Positions 26,365 through 34,603 of a stretch of 46,161 bases of DNA are shown here, in pieces. The stretch's first letter is position 1. The number at the start of each line of letters is the position of its first letter. Both the position numbers and the translations under genes were made by a program. Source of the DNA: CAZTNW01 sp964614945 (GTDB lineage Bacteria; Caldisericota; JANLFM01); the NCBI GenBank assembly GCA_964614945.1, contig CAZTNW010000007.1, forward strand, positions 1-46,161, read 5' to 3'. The notes under the pieces were generated by a model. That model had not been told where the DNA came from, did not search any database, and was given only the letters and a program-made list of their open reading frames with translations.

Positions 26365-26662
26365 GAATTCCCTCCTTGTGCCATTGCCACAGCCCGTAAA
26401 TTGCGAGCAGGAAATATACTGTAAATAGGGTTCCTTGTTCAGGAAGCCTATGGTAGAAGTCTATGACTGCCCAAGCTGCATTTGTAAATGCCCAGATGAT
26501 GAAGCATCCTTTCAGCTTGTGTATGTTTATATAGACTCCAATTAAAGACCACAGGCTTGTCAGCCACTTAAAACCAAAGAATAATGCTACGATGAATGAA
26601 ATTACTGCAAGTATCGTAGCTGTTGTGTAAGGATACTTTTTAGTTAGGTTTAATATCTTCAA
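26321..26662 (-). CDS. Multi-pass membrane protein, PnuC-like
   Basis: A 113-residue protein with about four hydrophobic segments (TTATILAVISFIVALFFGF, LIGVYINIHKLKGCFIIWAF, AAWAVIDFYHRLP, LFTVYFLLAIYGLWQW). The order of a glycine-containing helix, WAFTNAAW, and a final YFLLAIYGLWQW resembles PnuC-type nicotinamide riboside/mononucleotide transporters and small phage relatives. The length is about half that of full PnuC. Transport in NAD salvage is only a hypothesis. The start is TTG at 26662 with AGGAG upstream, overlapping the previous stop (TTGA). Confidence 0.62.
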   Translation of the reverse strand: MKILNLTKKYPYTTATILAVISFIVALFFGFKWLTSLWSLIGVYINIHKLKGCFIIWAFTNAAWAVIDFYHRLPEQGTLFTVYFLLAIYGLWQWHKEGIHAAETTSSHSEGSN

Positions 26663-26775
26663 GTTTGTCTATCTCCTGTTAATTCTATTACTACAATTGC
26701 AGTCAAAAACAGAGCTGTAATAATTAAAGGAATTATTTCTACTATAAATTCCTTCCACTGATTCCAGTGTTTCAT
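26659..26775 (-). CDS. Tiny single-span membrane peptide (38 aa)
   Basis: A 38-residue ORF with polar N-terminus MKHWNQWKEF, a membrane segment at about 11-32 (IVEIIPLIITALFLTAIVVI) and a short charged tail. Its ATG overlaps the DNA polymerase stop by two bases (ATGA) and its TGA overlaps the TTG start of the next membrane protein, so it is exactly packed in the operon. Function is unknown. Packing and a typical membrane segment are the support. Confidence 0.65.
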   Translation of the reverse strand: MKHWNQWKEFIVEIIPLIITALFLTAIVVIELTGDRQT

Positions 26776-29165
26776 CTTAACAGCTCTTCATGATTGAATT
26801 CTTCAAGTTCTTTCCAGTTTGGTCCAGCCTTAAAATCAATCTCAATTTCAAAAGTTTCATTATTAGCAGCAATCTTTTCTCGCATACATTCCACTAATAT
26901 GCTTACAGTTTCAGCACGCCTGTCTTTTCTTGATAATACATAAAGACCATCATGAAGCTGAAGAACCATCCAAATTCTATCTCCATATTTTCTGTATATT
27001 CTGACAATAGACCTGTTCATTAAGTCTCCAACTGTTGACTGTGGATTGTAAGCATACGCACTTCTGAACAGTGCTTCGTCAAGTCTACCAAGAAATCTGT
27101 GAACTCTGCCAAAACAATTCACAAGTGTACGCTCTCTTCTTAATTGGTCTTGAATACGCTGATACCATAAACGAAGTTGAGGTGTAGTTCTGTGATAAAG
27201 TTCTTTAAGAGTTTTGGCGTCTTTGACACTGCAACCAAGTGTTGCACTTATAGCTAACGGTCCAGCATCATAATTACCTGCATGACGCAGTGTCTTTCCA
27301 ATACGTCTATGCTCCTTAGTTACTTGTTCTAAAGGAATACCAAACATCATACTGGCTGTTAACTTATGAATGTCAAAATTACTTTTTTCTTCATATGGAG
27401 CATTGAATCGATTCTGAAATAATACTTTACTCCGCATATCATTTATAAGATATGCAACAACTACTGCTTCGGCTTGTACATAGTCAGCACAGATATACTC
27501 GTATCCTTCTGGAGCAGTATACATCTTGCGGGCGAACTCAGGTATGTTTTGAAGATTACCGCTACCGTAAGGTAGAATAATTGACTTACTACTCGACCAT
27601 CTTCCAAACGATTTTCTCCCTTCGTCGTCAGTATCTTTGTTGTCCATCTTCTTTCCAGTAATATTATACGAAGTATGGACTGTACTATTAGGACTTAATT
27701 CGATATCTATAAATGAACGCTTATATTTATCAAACTTTTTTGCGTTCAAAATAAGATTAAATATCGGATTGTCAGGAACAAGTTTAGAAAGTTTCTTCAA
27801 TGCTTCTTTATCTGCAGATATCTTACGTGGGTCGTCTTTAGATTTACGCCTTTTATACTGAACAGGAAGTCCAAGGTCAATATAAAGTAGTTGTTGAAGC
27901 TGTTTAGGAGAGTTAAGGTTTACATCACATTCCTTAGTTGTGCCGACCTTCTTCTTCAACCTCTCCGAGAGCTCGCTGCTCGCCTTTACAACTTCGAGAT
28001 TACACTCCTCAATTAGTTCCTGCTGAATTGTTTTATCAACATAGATGCCTTGCATCTGAAGCATAATGGCTGGTTCGAGTTCAGACATTTCAAACTCAAA
28101 GGTATGACGAACTCCCATCCTGTCCATCTCCTTCTCCAGTACCATAGCAACTCCATGAGTCCGGCAACAGTCCAGTGCATTATACATAGACTTGTTGTCT
28201 TCAGCCAAGTGTTTCCAGGGTGGAACATCCAACAAAATGCTGGCAAGGAAACCTAAGTCTCTTGGCAACTCTGGAAAGCAACAGTGTGCAGCAAGAAGCG
28301 TATCCATATAAACATTTGAAATCTTAATTCCATGATTCATAAGGATGACTGCTAAGTCGTAACTTGCATTTTGAATTATAATAGGTTTTTCTTTAAGTAC
28401 TCGACCAATCCAGTACCACAGCTCCTGTTCTTCGTTTTCAGACAGCAACGGATACTTACCATTGAGTATCCTTACTGACATAGCAAACCAAGGATTATGA
28501 GCAAAACCAATCATGCTAATATGACAGCCTGGCTGCACTGTTTCTATGTCAGTAGTAACTGGACTGTCCATTTCTAACAATTGTTTACAGTATTCAATAA
28601 ACTGCTCTACTTTTACGTCTGGTAATACAACAGTCTTGTCCGGTGTAAGTCCTTGGAACTCCGAATGAAACTTGGCCTTCCGTAAATCCAGTATTGTGGG
28701 GAAGTGCAATTTCCAGTCATAGTTAACCGCTTGGGGATGGTAAGTAGGAATTACCTTAACCCCTGGGACTAATGTACTCTCGAGGGCATAACCCCTTAAA
28801 GTACCTATACGCTTTTCACCAGTCAGTGCCCATAGCGCTGTTGCACCTAAGGCAACAACAACATTAACCTTTGACTCTGCTATTTCTTCTTTCAACTGTT
28901 CTATCCAAGCATACAACTTTGGCTTAGGAATAGTACACTTCTTGTCCTCGAAATAGAAATTAATTTTATTTCCTGGTGGTCGCTCCCTTGCAATGTTTCC
29001 AACAAGACATTCTGGTCTATTAATTCCTGCCTGAGAAAGGAGCCAGTTGAGGGTACGACCTGCGTACCCCACAAAAGGCTTTCCAATAATGTCTTCGTCT
29101 TTACCTGGGGCTTCACCGACCAAGAAAATCTTGGCATCTTGTGGGCCTTCAGTATTAACAATCAT
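26772..29165 (-). CDS. DNA polymerase I (family A) with N-terminal UDG-like domain
   Basis: A 797-residue fusion. Residues 1-165 look like a family 4 uracil-DNA glycosylase: GEAPGKDED (17-25), GKPFVGYAGRTL and IPTYHPQ (139-145). The N-terminal Cys pair of the usual 4Fe-4S cluster is missing. Residues about 200-345 are a 3'-5' exonuclease (D206 and E208 in TTDIETV, D270, D332). Residues 350-797 are the polymerase: motif A with D561 (ICADYVQAEA), motif B RRIGKTLRHAGNY with K624 and His at the position usually Phe or Tyr, and motif C QLHDGLY with D739, where Gly replaces the usual Glu. It should replicate the phage genome. The UDG-like part may handle uracil in DNA or act structurally. Confidence 0.93.
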   Translation of the reverse strand: MIVNTEGPQDAKIFLVGEAPGKDEDIIGKPFVGYAGRTLNWLLSQAGINRPECLVGNIARERPPGNKINFYFEDKKCTIPKPKLYAWIEQLKEEIAESKVNVVVALGATALWALTGEKRIGTLRGYALESTLVPGVKVIPTYHPQAVNYDWKLHFPTILDLRKAKFHSEFQGLTPDKTVVLPDVKVEQFIEYCKQLLEMDSPVTTDIETVQPGCHISMIGFAHNPWFAMSVRILNGKYPLLSENEEQELWYWIGRVLKEKPIIIQNASYDLAVILMNHGIKISNVYMDTLLAAHCCFPELPRDLGFLASILLDVPPWKHLAEDNKSMYNALDCCRTHGVAMVLEKEMDRMGVRHTFEFEMSELEPAIMLQMQGIYVDKTIQQELIEECNLEVVKASSELSERLKKKVGTTKECDVNLNSPKQLQQLLYIDLGLPVQYKRRKSKDDPRKISADKEALKKLSKLVPDNPIFNLILNAKKFDKYKRSFIDIELSPNSTVHTSYNITGKKMDNKDTDDEGRKSFGRWSSSKSIILPYGSGNLQNIPEFARKMYTAPEGYEYICADYVQAEAVVVAYLINDMRSKVLFQNRFNAPYEEKSNFDIHKLTASMMFGIPLEQVTKEHRRIGKTLRHAGNYDAGPLAISATLGCSVKDAKTLKELYHRTTPQLRLWYQRIQDQLRRERTLVNCFGRVHRFLGRLDEALFRSAYAYNPQSTVGDLMNRSIVRIYRKYGDRIWMVLQLHDGLYVLSRKDRRAETVSILVECMREKIAANNETFEIEIDFKAGPNWKELEEFNHEELLR

Positions 29166-29479
29166 TCTTTCTTACCTCCTCCTATTACCTCGAGTTTATC
29201 AGGCTTGTCGAACTGTGCCTTGCAAGCATCGACAATAGCTTGTGTTGGTTCTGCATGACCACAGTTTGTGCACATGAAACCAGTCTGATGATGGATAAAT
29301 CCAGCCTTTCCGTTGGGACTAAGAATGCTGGATATTCCTTTAATAATAAAGACCGGAACCCATTGTTCTCCCTGACATTCATTACAGACATAGGTGGGGA
29401 GCTGAGATACGTCTACGTTTACCTGAGCCTGCATCGGTCTGCCAGGTTGCATCTGATTACTAAAAATCTTTTTATCCAT
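29162..29479 (-). CDS. Zinc-ribbon protein
   Basis: A 105-residue protein with two cysteine pairs, YVCNECQGEQW and FMCTNCGHAEP, separated by 35 residues, a zinc ribbon of the kind found in many small phage early proteins. A glutamine- and proline-rich N-terminus precedes the ribbon. The ATG at 29479 follows GGAGGAAGGTA, and the end overlaps the polymerase start by four bases, suggesting coordinated synthesis. The target is unknown. Binding to nucleic acid or to a replication protein is plausible. Confidence 0.78.
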   Translation of the reverse strand: MDKKIFSNQMQPGRPMQAQVNVDVSQLPTYVCNECQGEQWVPVFIIKGISSILSPNGKAGFIHHQTGFMCTNCGHAEPTQAIVDACKAQFDKPDKLEVIGGGKKE

Positions 29480-29654
29480 TACCTTCCTCCTTTTCGAGTA
29501 TCTTGTCCAGTAAACAACGTATGTCTACAAGGACAGTTAAAATCATAACCTGGAGTTTGTATACAGGAGAGATGATGTTTGGGTCAGCTTCTTGTAACTC
29601 CTTCACACGCCCTTCCAAGTCATAGTCATCAACAAAGTACTTACGTCCATCCAC
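29472..29654 (-). CDS. Small hypothetical helical protein (60 aa)
   Basis: A 60-residue protein starting at GTG (29654) behind GGAGG. The sequence is helical and acidic (LEGRVKELQEADPN, VYKLQVMILTVLVDIRCLLDKILEKEEG). It lies immediately downstream of palindromic element 6 and overlaps the zinc-ribbon gene by 8 bases. No family is recognised. Confidence 0.65.
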   Translation of the reverse strand: MDGRKYFVDDYDLEGRVKELQEADPNIISPVYKLQVMILTVLVDIRCLLDKILEKEEGNG

Positions 29655-29663
29655 TGTATGCCT

Positions 29664-29693
29664 CCGAGAAAGTAAAATTTTTGGATTTTCTTA
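29664..29693. promoter_or_regulatory. Dispersed palindromic element 6
   Basis: CCGAGAAAGTAAAAT then TTTTGGATTTTCTTA. It covers the stop codon of the ParB-methyltransferase gene (29691-29693) and most of the 36-bp gap before the next start, so a bound protein would block transcription out of the methyltransferase gene. Confidence 0.8.
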
Positions 29694-31010
29694 CGCAATA
29701 CAATTTGCCTTTTCCCACTCACTCAGCCTATGCAGTGTAGTTGCATAGCTCTCCTCCGCAATGTCACAGCCAATGGGAAACATCTTCATATCCAAACCAG
29801 CAATAATGGATGAACCTGAGCCCATAAATGGGTCGTATAAAATACTACCTGGTAATGTTGTTCGAGCGATGAGCTCTTTAAGTAATGGGACAGGTTTCTG
29901 TGCCTGGTGCATCCTTTCACTAGGTAGAACTGGAGGTACTTGCATCCAGTCTGGTTTTCCTTCTTCAACGAGTCTCGAATCTGGACGTCGGGCGAAGAGT
30001 GCAATTTCATATGCAGCTGAAAACCAATAGTCTGGGTTGTTGTTTTGTCCACTTTCGTTTTTAATCCAGATAAATGGTCTGTCGCTGCAGAGCCATCCTG
30101 CTGTTCTGAAAGCATCTCGTAGAAAGCAGAAGTTAGTTGGGCTGGTAAAGACGATAGCGTGAGCCGTCGTCTTACAAAACCTCGCCGATTCTGACGCGAG
30201 TGCTTTATACTGTCTAATAGCTTCTTCTGGCGTATCTTCATACTTGTAACCTGCTGTTGATAGCCCACCTGTTTCACCTCCTATACCCATAGCAATCTTA
30301 TCTATATTTATACCATAGATTGGGTCAGTTAATAATAAGTCAACAGAGTTTGTTGTTTGTCTCTTCATATGTTCATAAGCATCACAACATTCAACTGAGA
30401 AAAGCTTGTTAGTTCTTCTCTCAATCTTCTTCTCGTACTGACTAACTGCTTCCATTCTTTCTACAAGCTTAGTCATTCCCTTTACAGCTTTTCTTATTTC
30501 ACTTTTCGTAGTACATTCTTTAAGTGAAGGAAACTGTTTAATTGCCTCAGCGAGTTGTAAGTCATCGGATATTGATTGCTTACTACGCCCGACAATTTCA
30601 GCTGTTTTTTGTATAGTCCAACCGCCTTCTCTACCACTGGTACTTTCACCATGTAGTTTTTGTTTAAGCTTGTGTATTTCATCTATTGCTAAAAGTTCTT
30701 CAGCAGGAGTCAACGCTTTTCGTTGTAAATTTTCTTCTAATTCCAACTCCCTCATACGTAAAGGGTCTATGGTATCGTTAAAAGCAATTAGCGCTTTTCT
30801 GTTCCCGAGTATACAAGCTGCGAGTCTTCTTCCTCCCGCAATAAGCTCCATGTTCCTGTTGACTACAATAGGTTGTAGTTGACCATAACGCTCGAAACTT
30901 GCAAGTAGTTTCTCTACCTCTCCAAGTTCAGTCCTTATACGAGGGAGTTCTTCTTTTACCTTAATAATATTAGGGTCTACTTCAATCATCGTCAAATCTT
31001 GGTATTCCAT
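29691..31010 (-). CDS. ParB-domain / DNA methyltransferase fusion
   Basis: A 439-residue protein. Residues 1-100 are a ParB/Srx-type domain (LQPIVVNRNMELIAGGRRLAA; GGRR at 59-62). Residues 131-158 form a ParB/KorB-like helix-turn-helix (WTIQKTAEIVGRSKQSISDD). Residues 205-439 are an amino-methyltransferase with motif IV DPIY (229-232) before motif I (DPFMGSGSS, about 393-401), the beta-class order of N6-adenine/N4-cytosine enzymes. It probably methylates phage DNA, which could protect it from host restriction. The ParB/HTH part could select sites, and one palindromic element overlaps its stop codon. The ATG at 31010 follows GAGGAGGAAAG. Confidence 0.88.
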   Translation of the reverse strand: MEYQDLTMIEVDPNIIKVKEELPRIRTELGEVEKLLASFERYGQLQPIVVNRNMELIAGGRRLAACILGNRKALIAFNDTIDPLRMRELELEENLQRKALTPAEELLAIDEIHKLKQKLHGESTSGREGGWTIQKTAEIVGRSKQSISDDLQLAEAIKQFPSLKECTTKSEIRKAVKGMTKLVERMEAVSQYEKKIERRTNKLFSVECCDAYEHMKRQTTNSVDLLLTDPIYGINIDKIAMGIGGETGGLSTAGYKYEDTPEEAIRQYKALASESARFCKTTAHAIVFTSPTNFCFLRDAFRTAGWLCSDRPFIWIKNESGQNNNPDYWFSAAYEIALFARRPDSRLVEEGKPDWMQVPPVLPSERMHQAQKPVPLLKELIARTTLPGSILYDPFMGSGSSIIAGLDMKMFPIGCDIAEESYATTLHRLSEWEKANCIA

Positions 31011-31272
31011 CTAAACTTTCCTCCTCTTCATCGTCGTCTTGGTCGCCTCCATTCAGACTTTTTAGAGTCCTTAAATCTTTAGCAGATATCTTTAAGAGTT
31101 TGAGTAAAGCTTTCTCATCCTCTGTCAAGGCATCCGCCCTTTTGTTTACACTGTATTGAGTTACTTCGGCAAAGTCTTCTCTTCTTTTGTTGCGGTAGTT
31201 GCGAATAAACATCTGTTGTTCTTCGTCAGACATTTGAGTAAAGTCTGGGTAAAGAGATTCAAGTAGTGCCAT
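30982..31272 (-). CDS. Hypothetical acidic-tailed protein (96 aa)
   Basis: A 96-residue protein with two helical parts (FIRNYRNKRREDFAEVTQY, TEDEKALLKLLKISAKDLRTL) and an acidic C-terminus GDQDDDEEEESLDGIP. It overlaps the ParB-methyltransferase start by 29 bases. No domain is recognised. The acidic tail and operon position suggest interaction with a DNA-binding partner, which is inference. Confidence 0.68.
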   Translation of the reverse strand: MALLESLYPDFTQMSDEEQQMFIRNYRNKRREDFAEVTQYSVNKRADALTEDEKALLKLLKISAKDLRTLKSLNGGDQDDDEEEESLDGIPRFDDD

Positions 31273-31275
31273 AGT

Positions 31276-31560
31276 TCACCTTATCCTTTCGTATCCTGCA
31301 TCATGGAATGCCTTAGCATAAACTTCCTGTATGAAATCAGAAAGTTCCTTTTCAGTAAACACATACAGATGCATGACAAAGAGCTTAGCATTTTCCCACT
31401 CTTCATCCTTGACTCGTAGGTCTACTTTTTTCTGTGCAATATATCTTGCGAGCATTTCAGACAATGAAGCTACGATAGTTGCAAGGTCTTTCTTTAAAGC
31501 TACTTCGCCCATACCTACTATCATGCTGTAGCTCATACGATACTTTTCTGTATCTACCAT
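31276..31560 (-). CDS. Hypothetical helical protein (94 aa)
   Basis: A 94-residue, all-helical protein (EVALKKDLATIVASLSEMLARYI, FTEKELSDFIQEVYAKAFHDAGY). The ATG at 31560 has CTGGAGGCAGT upstream. It follows a 131-bp untranslated stretch with a GC-rich hairpin. Family unknown. Confidence 0.66.
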   Translation of the reverse strand: MVDTEKYRMSYSMIVGMGEVALKKDLATIVASLSEMLARYIAQKKVDLRVKDEEWENAKLFVMHLYVFTEKELSDFIQEVYAKAFHDAGYERIR

Positions 31561-31691
31561 ACTGCCTCCAGTTAAGAAGCGGAGCCAGGTTCCCGTTTTG
31601 ACTTACTCGTGGGAGGAGATAAGATGTGGGAGACCCAGCCCCGCCGGTTCAGTAACCTGCTCAGGTGCGCCTTACGGCGTAGCAGGTGTTG
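31561..31691 (-). ncRNA. Untranslated 131-bp segment with a stable hairpin
   Basis: This gap has no plausible ORF and is more GC-rich than its surroundings. ACCTGCT (31655-31661) can pair with AGCAGGT (31681-31687), and CGCC (31668-31671) with GGCG (31676-31679) inside it. The structure lies just after the stop of the SSB-like gene in the leftward transcript and lacks a T tract, so it is not a standard terminator. It could stabilise or process the mRNA, attenuate it or be part of a small RNA. The type is tentative. Confidence 0.35.
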
Positions 31692-32240
31692 TTAGCCAGC
31701 GACCATTTTGCTGACGTCGTTGAAAGTCCGCCCCTCGAACTCTCTCATACCGACAATGATTCTGACGCCCAACCCTATCCAGTCACCGTTCTGCAACGCT
31801 GTCACAATCGCCTTCGGAGTTGAGACATCAATCTTCATCTCATCACCGAACTGTTTCAGCATATTGATTTTTGCCTGGCGTTTTGTCATCCTGCCAGACT
31901 TGGTCAGCTCATTTTCGTCACCGAGCTTGGGCAGCCAGTTCTTGTAGGATATAGTTGCACCGTCAATAGGCGTTTCATCATCTGACATATAGCCACCGTT
32001 GCCATCAAGGGTAACAGTCCAGATGATGCACTGGTCTTCACTGGAGAACTTCACGTCTGTTACATTTGCAGTGTAGCTACCACGAGGAATCAGTGGTGTG
32101 GGCTTGAACTCCTCTTCTGCGTTAAAGTCGCCTTCGATGTTGAAGTCAGCACCAAAGTCTCCGCCTTCCTCAGCAAAATCACCACCACCCTCAAATTCCT
32201 TTGCTGCCTTTGTTTCTTCTTTCTTCTGTCTTGTTGCCAT
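31692..32240 (-). CDS. SSB-like protein (DUF669-like)
   Basis: A 182-residue protein. After an acidic, glycine-rich N-terminus (GGDFAEEGGDFGADFN) comes PLIPRGSYTANVTDVKF, then IIWTVTLDGNGGYM and a helical part with RQAKINMLKQFG. The pattern resembles phage single-strand DNA-binding proteins of the DUF669 type. Here the acidic tail, usually C-terminal in SSBs, is at the N-terminus. It follows the Sak4-like ATPase and nuclease genes, as expected for a recombination/replication module. The ribosome site is AAGGAGAC. Confidence 0.7.
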   Translation of the reverse strand: MATRQKKEETKAAKEFEGGGDFAEEGGDFGADFNIEGDFNAEEEFKPTPLIPRGSYTANVTDVKFSSEDQCIIWTVTLDGNGGYMSDDETPIDGATISYKNWLPKLGDENELTKSGRMTKRQAKINMLKQFGDEMKIDVSTPKAIVTALQNGDWIGLGVRIIVGMREFEGRTFNDVSKMVAG

Positions 32241-32262
32241 GTTCAGTCTCCTTTTCGTTAGT

Positions 32263-33000
32263 TTATTTCGTTGCTTTTTTCTTGGTCGGTTGTGTTAGGT
32301 ACGCCATGACCTCATTGTAGTCGTTAGGTACAAAATGGGGTAGTAAGCCCTCTTTTCCAGACAACCGACTACGAGCATTTTTCAAGCCAATGCTTATTGT
32401 CTGAACCATATATTTTACTTTATCTCCCTCCTTTCTTACAGCAGTATAGTACACTTCATCGAAGTAACCTGGCATTCTGATAGCTAATTGTCCAGTCATC
32501 AAAGGTTTGACTTCGAGAATTGCACCTGTCTCGTCATCCTTCACTACGTCCATATGTGAAAGGACTACGATATTACAGTTCATGCTTATTAACTGTCTAA
32601 GTTTTCCTTCAATGAGATTTCTTACCATTTGATAGTGTACATTCCAAAGCGGGCCGCCAGCAGCATTTCGTTTAGGGTCAAGTTGTAGTGCTCGTTCCAT
32701 AGCTAAATCAATAAGTCCTGTCGTGTCATCAAAGATTACAGTTTCGTATTCGCCTTGGCTAACAGATTTCGAGACTTCTCTGAAATCCGATTCAAACTGA
32801 ACCCAACCTTGCGGTGCAATAGCGTACTGACTGTAGTCAAAATTGAGTCCGCGATACAGAACAATACCACCGCTAAAATCAAAAACAAACCCAGGAGTAG
32901 GAAAAGTGCTGGCAAAAACAGATTTTCCAGTCCCAGGCGGACCGATGATAAGAACTTTGTAAAACTCTGTTTGTATTGAGACGTTCTGAGCATTTTTCAT
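32263..33000 (-). CDS. Sak4-like RecA-fold ATPase
   Basis: A 245-residue protein with Walker A GPPGTGKS (20-27), Walker B YETVIFDDTTG and a further core strand CNIVVLSHMDVVKDDETG. It matches the compact RecA-fold ATPases of many phages, often called Sak4 or phage nucleotide-binding proteins, which act in annealing/recombination with an SSB. The ATG at 33000 is preceded by AAAGGAG. A longer frame to 33033 overlaps the next gene and lacks a good start. The basic tail is KKKATK. Confidence 0.85.
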   Translation of the reverse strand: MKNAQNVSIQTEFYKVLIIGPPGTGKSVFASTFPTPGFVFDFSGGIVLYRGLNFDYSQYAIAPQGWVQFESDFREVSKSVSQGEYETVIFDDTTGLIDLAMERALQLDPKRNAAGGPLWNVHYQMVRNLIEGKLRQLISMNCNIVVLSHMDVVKDDETGAILEVKPLMTGQLAIRMPGYFDEVYYTAVRKEGDKVKYMVQTISIGLKNARSRLSGKEGLLPHFVPNDYNEVMAYLTQPTKKKATK

Positions 33001-33005
33001 CTCCT

Positions 33006-33971
33006 TTACTCCTCCTCTGCTTCGACATCCCATCGCTTTATTATATAATCTGGAATGCGTTCAGTTATTTGGTACGCATCTTCTGGATGAATAGGAATAG
33101 TCATATTAGTTTCACAGATTCTTGAATACTGACACAGTTTGTTATAGTCATAACATCTGTCAAACTCAGCTGGAAAATATGCTTCTTCCCAGCAAGTAAA
33201 GATGTCCCTGCACGTAGAAAGGAAACTGTGTTTCCATTTTTCTATGTCGGCGTCATTAAAGATTTGTGGAGCTCTTGCAAAGTCAATAGTTAGTTTGCCA
33301 TACAGTCCTGTCGTGGGACTTTTCCTTGCTGTTGCTTGTGCTATAGTAACAAGGACTCCTTCGGGCTTTTCTTGTAATGTCCTTTCAGCTGCATAGCTGT
33401 AACCAATGACTGCTGTGTTGCGGTGCAGACGTGTTGCAATAAAGTTGGGATTCATTCCTGTTGTCTTGTGTTCATTTATCCAGAAATTCCCTCCCAACCT
33501 CATTTGCATATCTATCTTTCCAGTAAAAATGATGCGAGGGAGTTTCCCGTACATCATTCTTTCAAACGCAGTATCCTTTGTCAGCTCAACAGCGAATACT
33601 TTCTCTGTATCTACAACTTCTAACAGACCTTCATCATGAGAAAAGTGCGTCATGTATTGCAAGAACATGGTAGCACAATTCTCGAGTGTCCTATAATCGT
33701 CATTGTAGATAAATGCAGCAGATTCTCTGTCCCATATACTTTTCCCTCGCATTATCCCAGCTTCCATAGCATGTTCTCGCTGTGCCCATCCCAGTTCTTT
33801 TATGCCGGAATAGAAGCCTTCCATAAAGCCATGCCAGGTACTACCAAAGCGGAGGGCTGTGCTTCCCTTCTCACTCTGGATACCAAGCAGGTTTGCGAGT
33901 TGGAACTTCCGCTTACATTGTGCAGCGTTCTTTCGCATAGTGTTGTCAATTCGCATTTCTTCCCGAAACAT
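33006..33971 (-). CDS. PD-(D/E)XK nuclease (Cas4/RecB-like)
   Basis: A 321-residue protein. The nuclease core is FTGKIDMQMRLGGNFWINEH, with D154 and E167-x-K169. Cysteines at 19, 273, 280 and 286 (CYDYNKLCQYSRIC) follow the arrangement of the 4Fe-4S cluster of Cas4/AddB-type exonucleases. It probably resects DNA ends for recombination together with the neighbouring ATPase and SSB-like protein. The start is ATG 33971 behind AAAGGAGGTTTTT. The longer frame to 34031 runs through palindromic element 7 and is unlikely to be translated. Confidence 0.85.
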   Translation of the reverse strand: MFREEMRIDNTMRKNAAQCKRKFQLANLLGIQSEKGSTALRFGSTWHGFMEGFYSGIKELGWAQREHAMEAGIMRGKSIWDRESAAFIYNDDYRTLENCATMFLQYMTHFSHDEGLLEVVDTEKVFAVELTKDTAFERMMYGKLPRIIFTGKIDMQMRLGGNFWINEHKTTGMNPNFIATRLHRNTAVIGYSYAAERTLQEKPEGVLVTIAQATARKSPTTGLYGKLTIDFARAPQIFNDADIEKWKHSFLSTCRDIFTCWEEAYFPAEFDRCYDYNKLCQYSRICETNMTIPIHPEDAYQITERIPDYIIKRWDVEAEEE

Positions 33972-33991
33972 AAAAACCTCCTTTCGTTTTG

Positions 33992-34020
33992 TCAGAAAGT
34001 ACAAAATTTGTACGTTCTGG
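33992..34020. promoter_or_regulatory. Dispersed palindromic element 7
   Basis: TCAGAAAGTACAAAA then TTTGTACGTTCTGG, the most symmetrical copy, with only two mismatches to perfect dyad symmetry. It lies 21 bases upstream of the nuclease ATG in the 133-bp gap to the next gene. Confidence 0.88.
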
Positions 34021-34104
34021 AGACGGTGCAACTGCCCCTCTACATTACTGCTTATTAGGACAGAGGACTTACGTTACACCGCCTTCCCACAGTCGACCAG
34101 TGGA

Positions 34105-34461
34105 CTACAGCTTGAGTCCGAGTTTTGCGAGCAGGTCTTTCGCCTTCTTCTGCTCATTCTCGCTGAGGTTACCGATAGCTTCAACGATGGACTTCTTGCT
34201 GACCTTCTCACCAGCAGGTGCACGGACAGTCCAGTCACCCTTCTTCAGTCCTTCCCAGACAGTGTTGATGGATTTCACTGCTTCCTCGCCCCCTTTTCCT
34301 GCAGCTGCGTCGCCCAGTTTCTGGGACAGACCGTGCATGGAAAGGTTGGCTTTGATTACATCGCTGAGTTCGTTGATGTCGAACTTCAGGACTGCAGCTG
34401 TGGTGCCCTCAGTAATCTGTAATACGTTTCCTGTGATAACTTTCTCCAACTTCTTAGCCAT
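34105..34461 (-). CDS. Phage early protein, paralogue of the gene at 43377
   Basis: A 118-residue protein with the pattern LKFDINELSDVIKANLSMHGLSQKLGD, then GLKKGDWTVRAPAG and a lysine-rich C-terminal helix. This layout (FDLxxL, HGLxQKLxDxxA, GxW) is common in phage early regions without known function. The product of 43377-43805 shares it, so the genome carries two diverged copies, one near each end of the early region. A predicted promoter lies upstream (34566-34594). AAAGGAGG precedes the ATG. Confidence 0.75.
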   Translation of the reverse strand: MAKKLEKVITGNVLQITEGTTAAVLKFDINELSDVIKANLSMHGLSQKLGDAAAGKGGEEAVKSINTVWEGLKKGDWTVRAPAGEKVSKKSIVEAIGNLSENEQKKAKDLLAKLGLKL

Positions 34462-34565
34462 GATACTACCTCCTTTAATATAGTGTATAATACCCCGCTA
34501 ACGCTAAGGGTTTGAAGCCACTGCTTTGTTTACAACCAAGGGGAAAATCTCCAACCCACATATAG

Positions 34566-34594
34566 AGTGTATCATAAAACGCCTCAGGTGTCAA
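34566..34594 (-). promoter_or_regulatory. Sigma70-type promoter, leftward
   Basis: Reading leftward: TTGACA (34594-34589), a 17-bp spacer, then TACACT (34571-34566). The -35 box is perfect and the -10 matches 4 of 6. It lies in the 142-bp gap between genes and would drive the gene starting at 34461 and those beyond, including the recombination and polymerase genes. Confidence 0.6.
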
Positions 34595-34603
34595 CAATTA
34601 TTT

